Shown piece after piece: positions 49,301 to 61,471 of a stretch of DNA of 64,000 nt. The stretch is from Pholiota molesta. Taxonomy: Eukaryota; Basidiomycota; Agaricomycetes; Agaricales; Strophariaceae. Position 1 is the stretch's first letter; every line of letters begins with the position of its first letter. Location: NCBI GenBank assembly GCA_014925825.1, contig JACGCK010000144.1, forward strand, positions 1 to 64,000, given 5' to 3'. Made by a program: the position numbers and the translations under genes. The notes beneath the pieces were generated by a model. It saw nothing but the letters and a program-made list of their open reading frames with translations. It had not been told where the DNA came from and made no database searches.

Positions 49301-50758
49301 GCGCCGTCCTGTGCGCACGCACGCCTTCTCTCGTTTCGTATTCTTTTAAAGTTCTGCCACACCTGCGGGGGCTGTAAACCTCAGAACGGGCGCGGCGCGT
49401 GCGCGGGTGGGAGAACGAGGGCATCCGGTGCTGGTGGCCTGCGTGCGCGGGGTGTGTTTGTGGCCGTTCTGGGAGGTCGCCGCGTATAGACCCCATGCAG
49501 CGCGACGCAGCTCGGCGGCGGGCGGCTCCTCGCCGAATGGCCTTCCACGGACAGAGCGGGAGTATATTGTATGTAGGCTGTGGGAACCTGTCATGAGCTC
49601 AATTATCATCGGACCGGAAAGCAATCGAATCCGCGACCGCATGCGCCGTCTACATATACATTTAAATTGCTGGGATGCGCTAGAGGCTAGAGCAGTCTGT
49701 ACGTTGTCTCCGGCATTAATCGATCGAGTGATAGGGAGAACAATCAGCAGCAGGTCAAGTGAGAGACGGAGCCAAGCTGGTACGGCCAAGGATGCGTCCG
49801 AGCCAAGTGGGCGAAGTGCTATGTACATATTACACGCCATACAGCACTCTATTCTCTCGGCGCCTGCTTCCTGCACCACATGGCCGGGGCCCAACTATAA
49901 AACCTATGTACATATGCACACCCCCATCTGATGTGCATTCTGATGATCAGGTGCCCGCCGCCGCCACCCTTACCTGGGTTGCAGAGCGTCGATAAGCTTA
50001 GCGTTATGCTCTGCATTTTCGAAGGCGAATACGCGTAGATAGTAAGTACATTGCGTGCTTGAGCTTGCGAGGATTGGCGTTTTACGCAAGGCTCCAGAAG
50101 CATCCTTGTTTGAGCTGAGCTAGCTCGGTGCGTACTGCGTCTGGCAGGATTTGGCCCGGCCGTTTGATTTTCGACTCTTGCGCTGTCCACGAATTGGCGG
50201 TTTAGTTCCGGCGCCTTTTGTTCAATTGGTATACAGTGGGTAATTTATATATGCGACTTGATATGACCTGTGATTGCAAGGGACGGTGTATTAATCCACC
50301 ATACAGTACAGCGATAGACATTGCGCTACCTTGACAGTGTATACCCACATTGCCGCTCATGACGCTTTCATAAAGATATACTTGATCGCATCCCAGAACA
50401 TTGTTCCGCTACAACAGCCTAACTATCTCCAGACATTGATATTAGATCACGGAAAAGGTAATATTGATATACTGATTCTATCCCAGCGGTTAGCGTAATG
50501 CCGCGGTCATCAGGTCGTTAGAGCGTCTCAGCAGTCCTGTGCCTGTTCATGCTGGGAGTTTTATTTCTTCCACCGCTATCATCATGCCCGAAGAACATGT
50601 ATTGGTGACGACAGGCCGTTCAACTCTGCGCTTGGCATTCCAAGTTGGGTAATTCGGTGAATACAGTATACAGCGCGAAATTCGAATGTATTTTTACGAC
50701 CGCACGTCCCAAAGCATTGAAGACATGGGTAATCGCAGGGAGATAGCCGTTCACATCG
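46350..50758. other. Downstream part of arm 2, no gene recognised
   Basis: Counterpart of 1-4188. The longest frame (49407-49931) is not kept intact in arm 1, where a 4 bp difference near 1155 breaks it; this argues against a conserved protein. No other gene was seen. Confidence 0.55.
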
Positions 50759-51830
50759 CCCTCTGAATCATTTGCCCCGAAATAGACGTGCCACATTCTC
50801 GAATCTCCATGCAATGAGGAACCGATGTGCCAGCCAGCCGGCCGTGCTCGAGCCCCAATCGGATTGCCATGTTCCCTCGTATTAAATTGGCACGCGCCCG
50901 TTGGGAAATATCGCACAAATGAGAAGCGCGCTGCGTATTGTAAGCAACATCAAGTTGTTATTCATATAGTGAACTTAGCGATGCATTGCTAAATATGCCC
51001 CGACTTCACCAATTGTATTGGCATAATTATAAGACGACACCCCGATACCTGGATTCGCCATGATTACCCCGCGCCGCGGAACGCGATGCCACGAAAACCT
51101 TAAATCCTGACCTGGGCCCGCTGATGAGGGGTGTGCGCGCACCATTCCAACAGTCATGCAGTGCACGTTGATTGGCGCCCGTGATTTCATTTCGATAGTG
51201 CTTGCACACGATCTGTCCAATGTCCACTGTGTGCGGGACCTTGATCATCATGCCCACATGCACACCATGTCAATGATTTAATTTGCGAATAGAAACCCCT
51301 TCGAATAAGGTTATCAACCCCTTGGAATTCACCTCTCATTGCCGGCGCGCGGACCCCCAATTGGCCTGGGCCACCTGGCGCCGAAAGCCTTGAACTTGAA
51401 AGGTGCCGGTAGTGCCGTAGACGGTCTCGCGGATGAAAAAATCAGACAGATACAAGAGAGATCGATCAAAGCTGGTGAGCTAGAAATGGTCGTTATAGGC
51501 AGTCTTTCTGATAAGCCAACGTGGATGCCAGGGATTAAAAACGCGGCACCCTCGACACGAGCAATTAACGAATGGGCAAGAACGATGTATTTCATAGACA
51601 TATATTATTTTGAAAGATGGGCACCTGAACGATGATTGAAAAGTACAAGAATACCACTTTGAATTCGAAATATCGACGAGATCAACAAGCAGTCCACAGG
51701 AAACCGCGGACGATACGAGCTGAAAGTATATCATACACGGCATTGTTAGAAAATTGAACAACCAAGCATAGGCATGCGAATAATCAACGATCAATACGAG
51801 ATTGCTACGTTATGATTCTTGACGCCATGT
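50759..51830. other. No gene recognised
   Basis: Sequence outside the matched part of arm 2. Its arm 1 counterpart would lie outside the window. Only short open frames are seen. Confidence 0.35.
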
Positions 51831-51899
51831 AAAATGCCGAGACAAATGAGTTGATAAATGGGCGATGGAGGATGGCAAGGAATAAACTGAAAAACCGCT

Positions 51900-52677
51900 A
51901 TCCTACAATATGTAGGCACGGTTTCGAACCACCGAAATGAATGAACACCACAGGAAAGAAAAACAGGAAAGCAAGACGAAACAGAAGACAGAATTCACTC
52001 AGCCAAGGAGGAATAGCCAATCACCGCCACTCATCTCCCATCCTCTCGTTCGCCTCACCACCAGCACTTCCTGCCGTCCATCTACGTAGTATGAGCCTCC
52101 CAACTCTACCCCCATCCTGAGCGTCTTCGCACCGCAGAGGCTGCATTATCTGCAGCGCACTTTGCATGAGAAGACGGTATGATGTGGGTCAGCCCATACT
52201 ACGCCTGGGCAAGGACGACTCGGAGGGAGGGAAGGCCTCCGCAGGAAGTGTAGTGACGACGATCGAGTTTATGAAGTGTTCGCAAGCCATGGATGGGAAG
52301 CGCATTCCGCCCGAGAACAACCAGAGGAAAGTGGCGCTTGTCTGTATCCATGAATGAGGCTCGATAAGCAAGGCAAGTCGCCAACTACTGGGACGCCAAC
52401 TTACGCCGCATAGACAACATACGCGCCCGCCAGTGTGTGTCGCGCCGCATCGCGGATGGGTCGCAGGCCGCTGTGCGAACAAAGCTTCGGGGGCTGAAAG
52501 CGGGCAGGTGTAAACGGCATCTGCAAAGGAGGAGGCTAGGAGCGCGGGTGGGGCGGCGAAGGCATCTTGGGGATTTATCAAGGCTGAAATGGGTAGCTTC
52601 GACGGATGGTCGCAAAGCTCTGAATCGACGGCTCTGGTTGATATGGGTTTATAAAAGTCGCAGGGCCATATCAGCAT
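51900..52677 (-). pseudogene. Degenerate membrane-protein-like block M, copy 1
   Basis: Related to the minus-strand blocks at 61472-61860 and 62217-62780. Shared features are a gcgtcttcgcaccgcag-like site, a gtaagttg donor after a tatgtt-containing exon, an atacag acceptor, and a following exon with the ctcgatcgt-type core. The last exon here could read SATFLWLFSGGMRFPSMACE, then HFINSIVVTTLPAE, which is weakly like the final segment of basidiomycete seven-helix proteins of the DUF6534 type. That resemblance is from memory and weak. Confidence 0.35.
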
Positions 52678-52699
52678 GTAGTTCGAGGGGACCAGTCGA

Positions 52700-54640
52700 C
52701 TGGGGAAGGGTTCGACTTGTATGGTAGAGCGGGCAGGAGGACAGAGAGTTGAGGACCCTCAAGCTCGAGTCCCGCCACAAACACCAAACAAGATGCAAAT
52801 CACCGGGCCGAGCTCCGTGACGCGTTCGCGTACCGATCGAGCACTCCAATTCTTAACGCACCACCTCAACACCACCTTCTCGTATGCTAGTCGTCGTCAG
52901 GGCTTTCCAACAAGACGATATCTCTCTATCACCAGCCCTCGCGACAACCCGACCGTGTGGTCTATACTTCTCCAACCCGGCACTTCTTGCGGCGCACCTT
53001 CGTCGTCGCATAATATTCATCTTGTATGCCCATGAGTTGGTCACGGAAAGCGCAATGGATCTATGAAGACTAGGTGCGCGAAAGCCGACATCTTCCTACC
53101 AAAGTACTTACAGTCTGAGGACTTAGAACGTCGGTCAACCGTGCCTACGGCGAACACCGTCTCCCTCGCATCATCAGAATCCCAACAACATACTACGAGT
53201 GCAAAGGCCATTGTCGAAGCCACCCGGACAGCTCCTCATCTGCATCCGCAACTACGTCCTTCGTACCTGGAGTGACAATACAGGACTCTTAGCACGTATC
53301 GTCATCCTTGGCCGACGCACCTCTTGAAACCCGCTTGATTGCAAAAAGCGAAGAAAGAAAGTTGAATGTGCGAAGCGTCTCCATCCATGGTATGTTCATC
53401 CTTCTCCCTCCACGTTTACCAGCCCTCTGAATGCCGATAGCTTCTAGGCACATATCGGCGCGCTGCATTGCAGGAAGGTTGCTGTCTGCTAGCGTATAGC
53501 TGCCTCCAGCTGGAACAGGGCCTCTGCCGAAACTAGTAGCTGCAGAAAGGGTGCTATCGGAACCAGTAGCTCAGCTGATGTACATATTCCTTTCAGGCTT
53601 CATCCATTCCACAAATTACTTATTGACGCCCATCCGTACCTCTCATTTTCTTCTTAGATACGGCTACGCAACATAGCCGCTCCTCGTTGTCCCTTCCTAG
53701 CTTGTACCGCTCTCGGCCCATTATCGAATAGGATCAACACTACGCTAATCGTTCCGCGAGTACGTCGACTTGATAATCACTCTTGCCCCTTCCTCTAACA
53801 TTCCCTGTAGATCTCATAACTTTGATTCAAGCTTGACCATTGTTAACATCAGTCGCCAACACTACGGCTCCTCGCTCTATCGATTCTCAACTCGCCCTTC
53901 TACACCTCTATCACCGTCCTCGCTCCACAAATATTACGCTAGCCATTCCGCGAGTACGTCGACTTAACAATCCCACTCATCGTTCCTTTAACATCCCCTC
54001 AAGATCTCTTAACTTTTAGCCAAGTTTTACCGACGTTGGCCTGAATCGCTGTCGCCACTACGGCTCCTCCCTCTATGGACTTCCAATTTGCCCATCCACA
54101 CCTCTGTCCCTGTTCTCGCCCTATAAATACTCCCCATCCGGTACATGAGTCATATCCAAAATCGCCCCCACTACCTGCCAGACACCGCCTACCCCGACTG
54201 TCATCGAACTTGCATCCCACCTCTGGCCACGCTCCTCGCTCCAATCCCTGCGCGGCTTAGGACTCGGAGGGGGAAGGGCGGATGATCTATCCCTCCTTCG
54301 TCTCAAACTTCGCCGGTCGTGCGCTCTCCACTAACACGCTGGAAACCAACGGCGCGTGGCCGTGTGTGAGTTAGGCCGCCACGCTCGATCAGAGTCTTCT
54401 CCTACAAGGCATACGTCGACGACGCCGTCGGGATGGGACGGGTATCGGAAAGGATTCGTCGAAACGCCGTGGGTCTAGGTGTGTATTTCGTGGTTTTTTG
54501 CGCTTGTTGAGTGTTCATGGATTATGTGTTTTAGCTCGTATGATCTTTTTGGATACGACGCGTTAGTGCATCGTTGCCGTCGCCACTCGCACTATTGTCT
54601 CCGCATCTAGTGTTACGCCCTTAGCGAATATGTATGGCTT
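52700..54640 (+). repeat. Degenerate repeat block P, copy 1
   Basis: Collinear with 55150-56740. Exact shared sites include ggatctatgaagactaggtg (53057 and 55480), a 38 bp match starting at gtcaaccgtgcctacgg (53136 and 55561), and gggtctaggtgtgtatttcg (54471 and 56624). A protein-like piece at about 53205-53325 reads QLLICIRNYVLRTWSDN, then ARIVILGRR, hydrophobic and possibly from a membrane receptor. No complete gene remains. Confidence 0.75.
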
Positions 54641-55149
54641 CCTCTCCTTTTGATGATATGTAAATCAAATGGATTCACTGGTTTCAAAGCTTTGTTAACC
54701 GCCCGCCTCCGTCGATGTTCTAGATATGCATGCTTAAGCGCTGCTGCTATGAGTTCGGATCGCCGCTTCTGAAGTTGACAACGGCACGTCCGTACTTGAA
54801 AAGAGGCAGCCGCGCGTTCAGGTGTGTGTCTTCTTTTCCCTTCGCTTGTTGAACGTCCGTTGATGCTGTAATTTAGGTTTCAGGATATAACAGACCGTTC
54901 GACACCCCGGACCCTGCTTCTTTGAGGCTTCGGATTGCACATACGCAACGCTCCATCCGTATATTCGTGATGTCTATCTCTCGACAATCAACCGCGATTT
55001 GCCGCCAGCGCGTTCCCTTCTTAGCCGCTGCACGCGTCGATCTGAACCTCTCGGCTTCTCTTGCGGAAACTGACTACGAAAGTGTACGATGTCGCTCGCG
55101 TCGACTTGTGTACTCTCTGGATATACGCTTCGTGCCTCTCTTGTGAGGA

Positions 55150-56740
55150 AAGTATTTGTTGTTTCGGTATCAAGCTCATGTGTCCCGCCACAAATGCCAA
55201 ACAAGATGCAAACAATCAGGCCAGCTCCTTGACGCGTCCTTGTCCCGATCGAGCTCTCCAACTCTAGCGCGTCAACCTCCTCGTGTGCTGTTCATCATCA
55301 GGCTCTGCGTCGCTTGCTTCTCAAGAACGCGATATCTCTCTATTTATAATCCTTATGACTACCTCTTCGAACGTATGTTGTATATAACTCCAACCCAGCA
55401 CTTCTTGCAAGTTGCAACGAACCTTCGTTGTACCATAATTTATGTCGCATGGCCATGAGTTGATCGCGGAAAGCGGAATGGATCTATGAAGACTAGGTGT
55501 GTGACATTGTCCGTATCTTGATACTAAGGCACTTACAGGCCGAGGACCTTAGAACGTCAGTCAACCGTGCCTACGGCGAACACCGTCTCCCTCGCATTAC
55601 AATCGCAACGATACACTACGATCGCAAAGGCCACTGTCGAAGCCACCTGCACCGCTCATCTGCGTCTGCGACGTCCTTCGCCTGGAGTGACAATACACTC
55701 CTAGTACGCATCGTCATCCTCGGCCGACGCGCTTCTTGAAACCCGTTTTCCCATTGCAAAAGGCGAAGAAAGGAACTTGAATGTGCGAAGCTTCTCCATC
55801 CATGGTATGTTCACCCTTCTCCCTCCACATTCACCAGTCCTCTGAATGCCGAAGGTTTGTAGGAACGTATCGGCGCGCTGCATTTCAGGAAGGGTGCTGT
55901 CTCTGCTAGCGTATAGCTGCCTGCAGCTGGAACAGGGCCTCTACCGAAATCAGTAACTGAAGCTGAAGTATGTGTTCCTTTCAGGTTTCATCTAGTCCTC
56001 AAATCAACCACTGACGCCCATTCTTACCTCTCGTTTCCTTCTTAGATACGGCCACGCAACACAGCCGTTCCTCGTTGTCCCTCCTTAGCATGTTCCGCTC
56101 TCGGCCCATTATCGCAAAGGTTCAACACTAAGCTAATCGTTCCAGAGTACGTCGACTCGAAAATCTTATTTGCCATTCCTCTAACAAAACTTTGATTCAA
56201 GATTGATCACCGTTGACATCAGTCGCCAACACTACGGCTCCTCCCTCTATCGACTCTCAACTCGCGCATCTAAGTCTCTGTCACCATCCTCACCCACAAA
56301 TATTTACAATCGCCTCTACTACTACTACCACCGCACACAGCGCTACCTCGAGCGTCGTCGAACTTGCATCCCACCTCTGGCCGCGCTCCTCGCCCCTATC
56401 CCGTGCGGCTTAGGACTCGGAGGGAGAAGGGCGGCCGATCTACATCACTTTCGTCCAATCCTCGCCGGCCGTGCGCTCTCGACTAACACGCTGGGAACCA
56501 ACGGCGCGTGGGCATGCGTCAGGGCCGTCCGTCGCTCGACGGAGTTTTCTCCTGCGGGGCGTACGTCGACGACGCCGTCGGAAGATGGGACAGGTGTCGG
56601 AAGGGATTCGTCGCAACGGCGTGGGTCTAGGTGTGTATTTCGTGTTGTTTATTCGCTTGTTGAATGTTCATTGATTGTGTGTTTTAGTTCGTATGATCTT
56701 TTTGGATAGTATTCATGCAATCATCGCCGTCTTCACTCGC
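55150..56740 (+). repeat. Degenerate repeat block P, copy 2
   Basis: Second copy of the block at 52700-54640, with the same order of landmarks and many small indels. The piece equivalent to the membrane-like segment reads FAWSDNTLLVRIVILGRR (about 55677-55735), showing that the IVILGRR end is shared although frames differ upstream. It is followed by an F-box gene. Confidence 0.75.
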
Positions 56741-57517
56741 AGGCTTCGGATTTCAGATACACAAAGCTCTATGTATCAGTATATACACAATGTGCATTCC
56801 TTGATGCCATTCTGCCCTGTGCGTTCTTGGTTCGTTCAATCGACCCCGAACTTCCGCCAGCGCTTTCCTTCTTTACATTAGCTGCTTCCTGCGTCAATCC
56901 GAACCTCTCGATTTCTCTTGCGGAAACGTGCTCTCAAAGTACGAGGTCGCTCGCGCGACTTGTGTGCTCTGGATTCACGCCTCGTGCATAGAATAGTTGT
57001 TGTGTCGGTATTTGGAGAATGTACCCGACATCAAGCTCTGGTCGAATGTTAATTATTTGACGAACAGCATGTTGTCGCCCAATTATTTACCTATCTTTTC
57101 AATTGTTGACCCTATGTTGAGTTACGAACCGGAGTACTTGAAAGATCAGACAGAGTTAGAGACAGCGGCTGAAGTGTTGAAAAAGTGACAACGGCAATAG
57201 GAGCATGGAGATGTTTGTACTCATGAAGGAGGAATTTTAACAGCACCGTGGCGAGTTCCTTGGAAGAAAGTCAGGACATGACCAGAGTACTTAAGTATCG
57301 ACCAATAATTGATATCCACTGCTCACTGTTGGATTAGCAGAACGATGTTCAAATGCTGGCTTCGCTCCCGGCCACGAATAGCAAATAAAGCCCAAACAAC
57401 CGGTCCGCGCTTTCCATTCGCAATCGCGGTTACATTAACGACAAAGATAATCGATAATCAAGCGTGCCAGCTCGAAATTTTGACCTCCAGAAGAATTCGC
57501 GTTTCTGCAGTAACCCA

Positions 57518-58999
57518 ATGCCATTTCCCACCGTGCCATCCCCCGGAGGCCCCATAACCCAGGTTCCGTACGATATCTTAATGGAAATCTTCACTCACTG
57601 TCTCCCGCAATCCTCCGCAGAACGCCACTGGGGCTGGCGTGACGTTAACACCAAAATTGCACCAATACTCCTCTGCCACATCTGTTCATCCTGGCGAAAG
57701 CTCGTACTAGAATCCGCCAGCCTTTGGACACATCTTTCGTGTGAGCACTGTTTTACAAGAAAAACGTGCAAGACTCAGGCTTTCACCAGCCCCTCACTTG
57801 AGCTTGGTACAGGTGTAATAAAGTTTATTCGGTGGTGGAAGATAAAGCAGCGTCGAATCCCTCCGGTTCTTAGCCTATGTCATGGAACCTACGACGTTTG
57901 GGATGTACGCCCAAAGATCACAGGACACGCCGGAGCGTTTCTTCTGGAATATATCACCTCAGCGCAATATCTCGACATTGATATCTCCTACTGTTTTTGG
58001 ATTCACGAAAAGATCAAAGCTGGAGATCCGGTAGTCTTCTCAAATCTACATACAGCGCTGATAATACATAATCGAGAAAGAGACAACTTCAACACCATCC
58101 CTTTCTACCAAATTCAGACACTCCTACCGGCTGATGCCTTCCCAGCACTCCGCCGTTTATTCATAATGGAGCCTAAGTCCCTGCATGACTTTATCATCCC
58201 CACTCACTGGTCCATGCTCACCCACCTCTCCCTGGACATCTCGATCACCCCTGTGTTCTGGCTTTCCTTGATCCGCGCCGTCCCACGCCTGCAATTCGGG
58301 TGCTTCGACCTCGCCATCGGCGCCACCCACTCATTGTCCAGTATCGACACTGATACACCACTCTCTTTCACGCGGTGTGTTTTGCCAGACCTGACCATGC
58401 TCGCCATTTCTCTCCGCTGCACGGAAAAGGTCCGCTATCTGGTCCCGCTCAGTTTCCTATTCACACGCCTGCATCTGCCGGCCGTGCGCACGCTCGCACT
58501 GTCCGCGCCTGACATGATATTTTGGGAGAACCACCATCTGCTCCGCGACTTGTACACCGTGATCAGTGCCACACCCGCGGTGACGACACTCGCCCTCGAA
58601 TACACGTGTCATTGGTATGACTGCACCGTCGAGACCCCAACAATCGCCCTTCCTCCGACTACCGAGCCCATCTGGGCGCACGCCCCCAAGGTTGCCCATC
58701 TGCAACTCGCGCTCCCGCTCACGTTCATGGGAACAGAGGAACTGGAAGACGTCCTACCTCTCTTCGTCCGCCATATTTTCTCCGCTGCGAGTATCTGGCT
58801 GGATCTCCAGAACCCTGCGTGCCCGATTCGCGCGATCACGATAAACGACAAGGATTTTGCGCGTCCTATCAGCGAGCCTACAATGGCGAGTGTCCGAGAG
58901 AGTGCGGGGAAGATGTCGGAGGTGCGCTTTGAGATGACGTCGCAGTCAGCACGTCAGGCTGCTGCGGATGTGCACAAGGAATGGGGGGCGAGAAGATGA
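57518..58999 (+). CDS. F-box-like protein, intact copy 1
   Basis: 493 residues from the ATG at 57518. The F-box lies at about residues 14-75: ITQVPYDILMEIFTHCLP, then APILLCHICSSWRKLVLESA and LWTHLS. This is the F-box-like form of the Agaricomycete family. The rest is an LRR-like fold with repeating hydrophobic strands (LRRLFIMEPKSL, LTHLSLDISI, LTMLAISLRC, VRTLALSAPD, VTTLALEYTC, VAHLQLALPL). The family usually serves as Skp1-Cullin-F-box substrate receptors in nucleus or cytoplasm; the substrate is unknown. A tttctgcag directly before taacccaATG may be an intron acceptor in the 5' UTR. It is in tandem with the paralog at 59437, 437 bp downstream, and shares its length and order of segments. 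Confidence 0.9.
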   Translation: MPFPTVPSPGGPITQVPYDILMEIFTHCLPQSSAERHWGWRDVNTKIAPILLCHICSSWRKLVLESASLWTHLSCEHCFTRKTCKTQAFTSPSLELGTGVIKFIRWWKIKQRRIPPVLSLCHGTYDVWDVRPKITGHAGAFLLEYITSAQYLDIDISYCFWIHEKIKAGDPVVFSNLHTALIIHNRERDNFNTIPFYQIQTLLPADAFPALRRLFIMEPKSLHDFIIPTHWSMLTHLSLDISITPVFWLSLIRAVPRLQFGCFDLAIGATHSLSSIDTDTPLSFTRCVLPDLTMLAISLRCTEKVRYLVPLSFLFTRLHLPAVRTLALSAPDMIFWENHHLLRDLYTVISATPAVTTLALEYTCHWYDCTVETPTIALPPTTEPIWAHAPKVAHLQLALPLTFMGTEELEDVLPLFVRHIFSAASIWLDLQNPACPIRAITINDKDFARPISEPTMASVRESAGKMSEVRFEMTSQSARQAAADVHKEWGARR

Positions 59000-59436
59000 G
59001 CTATCGTCTGTCGACGAAACTCGGTAGCAGATTACTGGGTGATTGGATAGAGCCGCCATACAGGCGAAATGCATAGGAAAGAAGTACTTACGAGTAACGT
59101 ATTTGTCAGTCCTTCAGCGCGAGCAACGGAAACCTAGAGCAGTCTAGCGAGAGTGGGTTATGCAGACACACATGTAAGAGTAAAATAGACGACGTACCTG
59201 AACTTCTGAGAGGATAGGGTTGGGATAGGGAGTTGATGGTTGCTTGTGAGTGCTGAACGCGTCGGGACTGCGTCGGCCCGTCGGGAGCAAGGTTAGAAAG
59301 TGGATTGTGACAGCGTTAGTTGATATGTGACACTGCACACAGTTTCGACTCCCGACCACCATTGTCCTTTGGCTTTCCCTTGCTTTCCATACCCGTAGAG
59401 CAGCAGAGCTCTTCTGGAGTCTACAACTCATCTACT

Positions 59437-60924
59437 ATGACGATACCATTATCTTCCGACCCTTTGGTCATGAGCCCGATAAGCAGGGTTCCCTACGACG
59501 TCCTCAGGGAAATTTTCATCCACTGCCTTCCCCGATACCGTCTCAGAGTTCGACAGCCAAACACAGAGATTGCTCCGATGCTTCTCTGCCATATTTGCTC
59601 CGCCTGGAGGACCGTCGCTCTTGGTTCGACGACCCTTTGGTCGCATCTTTCCTATTGTTTAGCCGTAACAGATTCAATGTCCAATCCTTACAGTGAGAAT
59701 CATGATTGGAAATTCTTCAAGAAAGAACTCGCATTTCTGGAATGGTGGAGGCGGAATCAGGGTATTACACCTCCATTTCTCTGTCTTAAGATTACTGGGC
59801 GACGTGATGAAGCAGCCGAGCTTGAGCCAGACGCCGTCAAAACAAGATCTCTTTTCCAATATATCGCCTCAGCGCAGTATCTTGAGGCCGAAGAAGTCTT
59901 TTGGAGTGTTCTGCATGAGTGGAATGAAGTTGAGGGCCAGGACGTGTATCCAAATGCACATACCTTGGTGAAAACCAACCTCGTGAATTTCAATTTTTTC
60001 TACTCTGTCCAAACCCTTAGTCCGAATCATACCCCCTCGAAACTGCGCCATCTTTCCATAAACCACGACTTCCTGTTTAACCTTTTTATCATTCCCGATA
60101 ATTGGTTCAAATTGACTCGTGTCACTTTGAATAGAGTTGGACTGGATCTCGACAGCTTGTTGTCCTTCCTTCGTTCAGTCCCAGATTTGCAGTGGGCGTA
60201 CTTCGATATTGAGCTGTCCAGTGGCGAGCACACTCAACTCCCCCCATGCACCCTTCCCCACCTTTCCACATTCCACATCATCCTCCGCACCATACCGGGC
60301 CCCCCAATCCTCGAATTCCCCCTCCGCACGGTCTTCGCCCAGCTCGATCTCCCCGCCCTGCACACACTCTTCGTAGACACGTCGCAAGCGTCGTGGTTCG
60401 ACCGCGACGCCGTCCCAGAGCTCTCCGCCGTGCTTCGGTCCGCACCCGCGGTCACCACACTTACCCTGCGAAGTGGCTTCCTCTCGCTCGACACCCCTTC
60501 CCCGGTCCTTTTCTCAGCGACCGGCGAGGCAGAGCCATTTTGGCGTTCCGCGCCGCACCTGGCGCATTTACGGTTCCAGACCGTGCGCGGTAACGTCTGG
60601 GACGAAGCGGCGGTCAAAGACGCACAGAATACCATCGTCCACAACGTTTTCCGCCGCGATAACCACTGGCTGCGCCTCGACCACCCCGCGTGCCCCATCC
60701 AGAAAATCACGCTGATCGATAGTGACATAATCAAGCTGATCGGGAGGGCATGGCCAGCGGTAGATTGGGGACATGGTATCAAGGACTATGTTATTGCGCG
60801 ATTCCAAGAACACGCCAAGGAGGCGCAGAATAGGAACATTGTGTTTGACATCATTCACGACACAGACACTCAGCCCGCTGCGGGAGCGTGGAACGAGTGG
60901 GGCCCGAATCTGAATCGTTCGTAA
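59437..60924 (+). CDS. F-box-like protein, intact copy 2
   Basis: 495 residues from the ATG at 59437 (MTIPLSSDPLVMSPISRVPY). The F-box reads VPYDVLREIFIHCLP, then APMLLCHICSAWRTVALGST and LWSHLS. LRR-like strands follow (LRHLSINHDF, LTRVTLNRVGL, LSTFHIILRT, LHTLFVDTSQ, VTTLTLRSGF, LAHLRFQTV) and the shared C-terminal element with WLRLDHPACPIQKITLID corresponds to WLDLQNPACPIRAITIND in the neighbour. The two genes arose by tandem duplication and have diverged greatly in sequence while keeping length and frame, which suggests both are or were recently functional. Confidence 0.9.
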   Translation: MTIPLSSDPLVMSPISRVPYDVLREIFIHCLPRYRLRVRQPNTEIAPMLLCHICSAWRTVALGSTTLWSHLSYCLAVTDSMSNPYSENHDWKFFKKELAFLEWWRRNQGITPPFLCLKITGRRDEAAELEPDAVKTRSLFQYIASAQYLEAEEVFWSVLHEWNEVEGQDVYPNAHTLVKTNLVNFNFFYSVQTLSPNHTPSKLRHLSINHDFLFNLFIIPDNWFKLTRVTLNRVGLDLDSLLSFLRSVPDLQWAYFDIELSSGEHTQLPPCTLPHLSTFHIILRTIPGPPILEFPLRTVFAQLDLPALHTLFVDTSQASWFDRDAVPELSAVLRSAPAVTTLTLRSGFLSLDTPSPVLFSATGEAEPFWRSAPHLAHLRFQTVRGNVWDEAAVKDAQNTIVHNVFRRDNHWLRLDHPACPIQKITLIDSDIIKLIGRAWPAVDWGHGIKDYVIARFQEHAKEAQNRNIVFDIIHDTDTQPAAGAWNEWGPNLNRS

Positions 60925-61470
60925 GGCTACGTCGTCTTATATATACTGTCACAAGATTTAACCAAGTGTTTTCATAGATGGGTCTAGATCCGGGGGACGC
61001 TGGAGATATGGCTTTGCTACCTCCATATTACCAGCGCTTTCTCTCTCACCTACGTAGTCGTGTCTCTTTTTCAAATTACAATATCATTGCGTTCGATTCT
61101 ATAGGAGCCATCGAATGTGTTTGCTATTCTCCATGTCCCGCTAACGGATATCCATCCACGATAACTAACATGACTTCCATACCACCGTTCTTCTCTACCA
61201 CACAATGTAGATCTTCGACGAACTGCACCGTATCATCTCTTTCCGCATTATATTTACGTCCTGTGCGCATGTTCTAGCAGTCCACGTAAACCTACAGACG
61301 GACTTATCAGTATTCTTGAGCGGACGGAGTTTAGATGTTCAAAAATGAGAATTGCATCACTGATAAGTACCGCTCCAAGCGCAACAGATGTATCGAGGAC
61401 CAGGAAAAGCAGCTAAGTATGAAAGGTTCAGAAAACACGTCCAAATTCAGGTCAACAAGAAAACACTGAA
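60925..61470. other. Spacer after the F-box pair
   Basis: No gene seen. The stretch 61255-61330 resembles 41095-41165 (gttctagcag and a following cggactt), linking this spacer to the end of repeat block P copy 0. Confidence 0.45.
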
Positions 61471-61471
61471 A

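Larger units (their letters stand above)
44778..50758 (-). repeat. Inverted duplication, arm 2
   Basis: Partner of the segment at 1-5804 in opposite orientation. It starts in what was the first intron of the GATA gene (ggaccaggctgatcag at 44778-44793) and is collinear with arm 1 to 50758, whose partner is base 1. Sequence after 50758 has its counterpart, if any, outside the window. The arms are separated by about 39 kb of unrelated sequence. Confidence 0.93.

Noticed and set aside
49407..49931. 174-codon frame in arm 2
   Set aside because: Broken by a 4 bp difference in arm 1 and has no recognisable domain.
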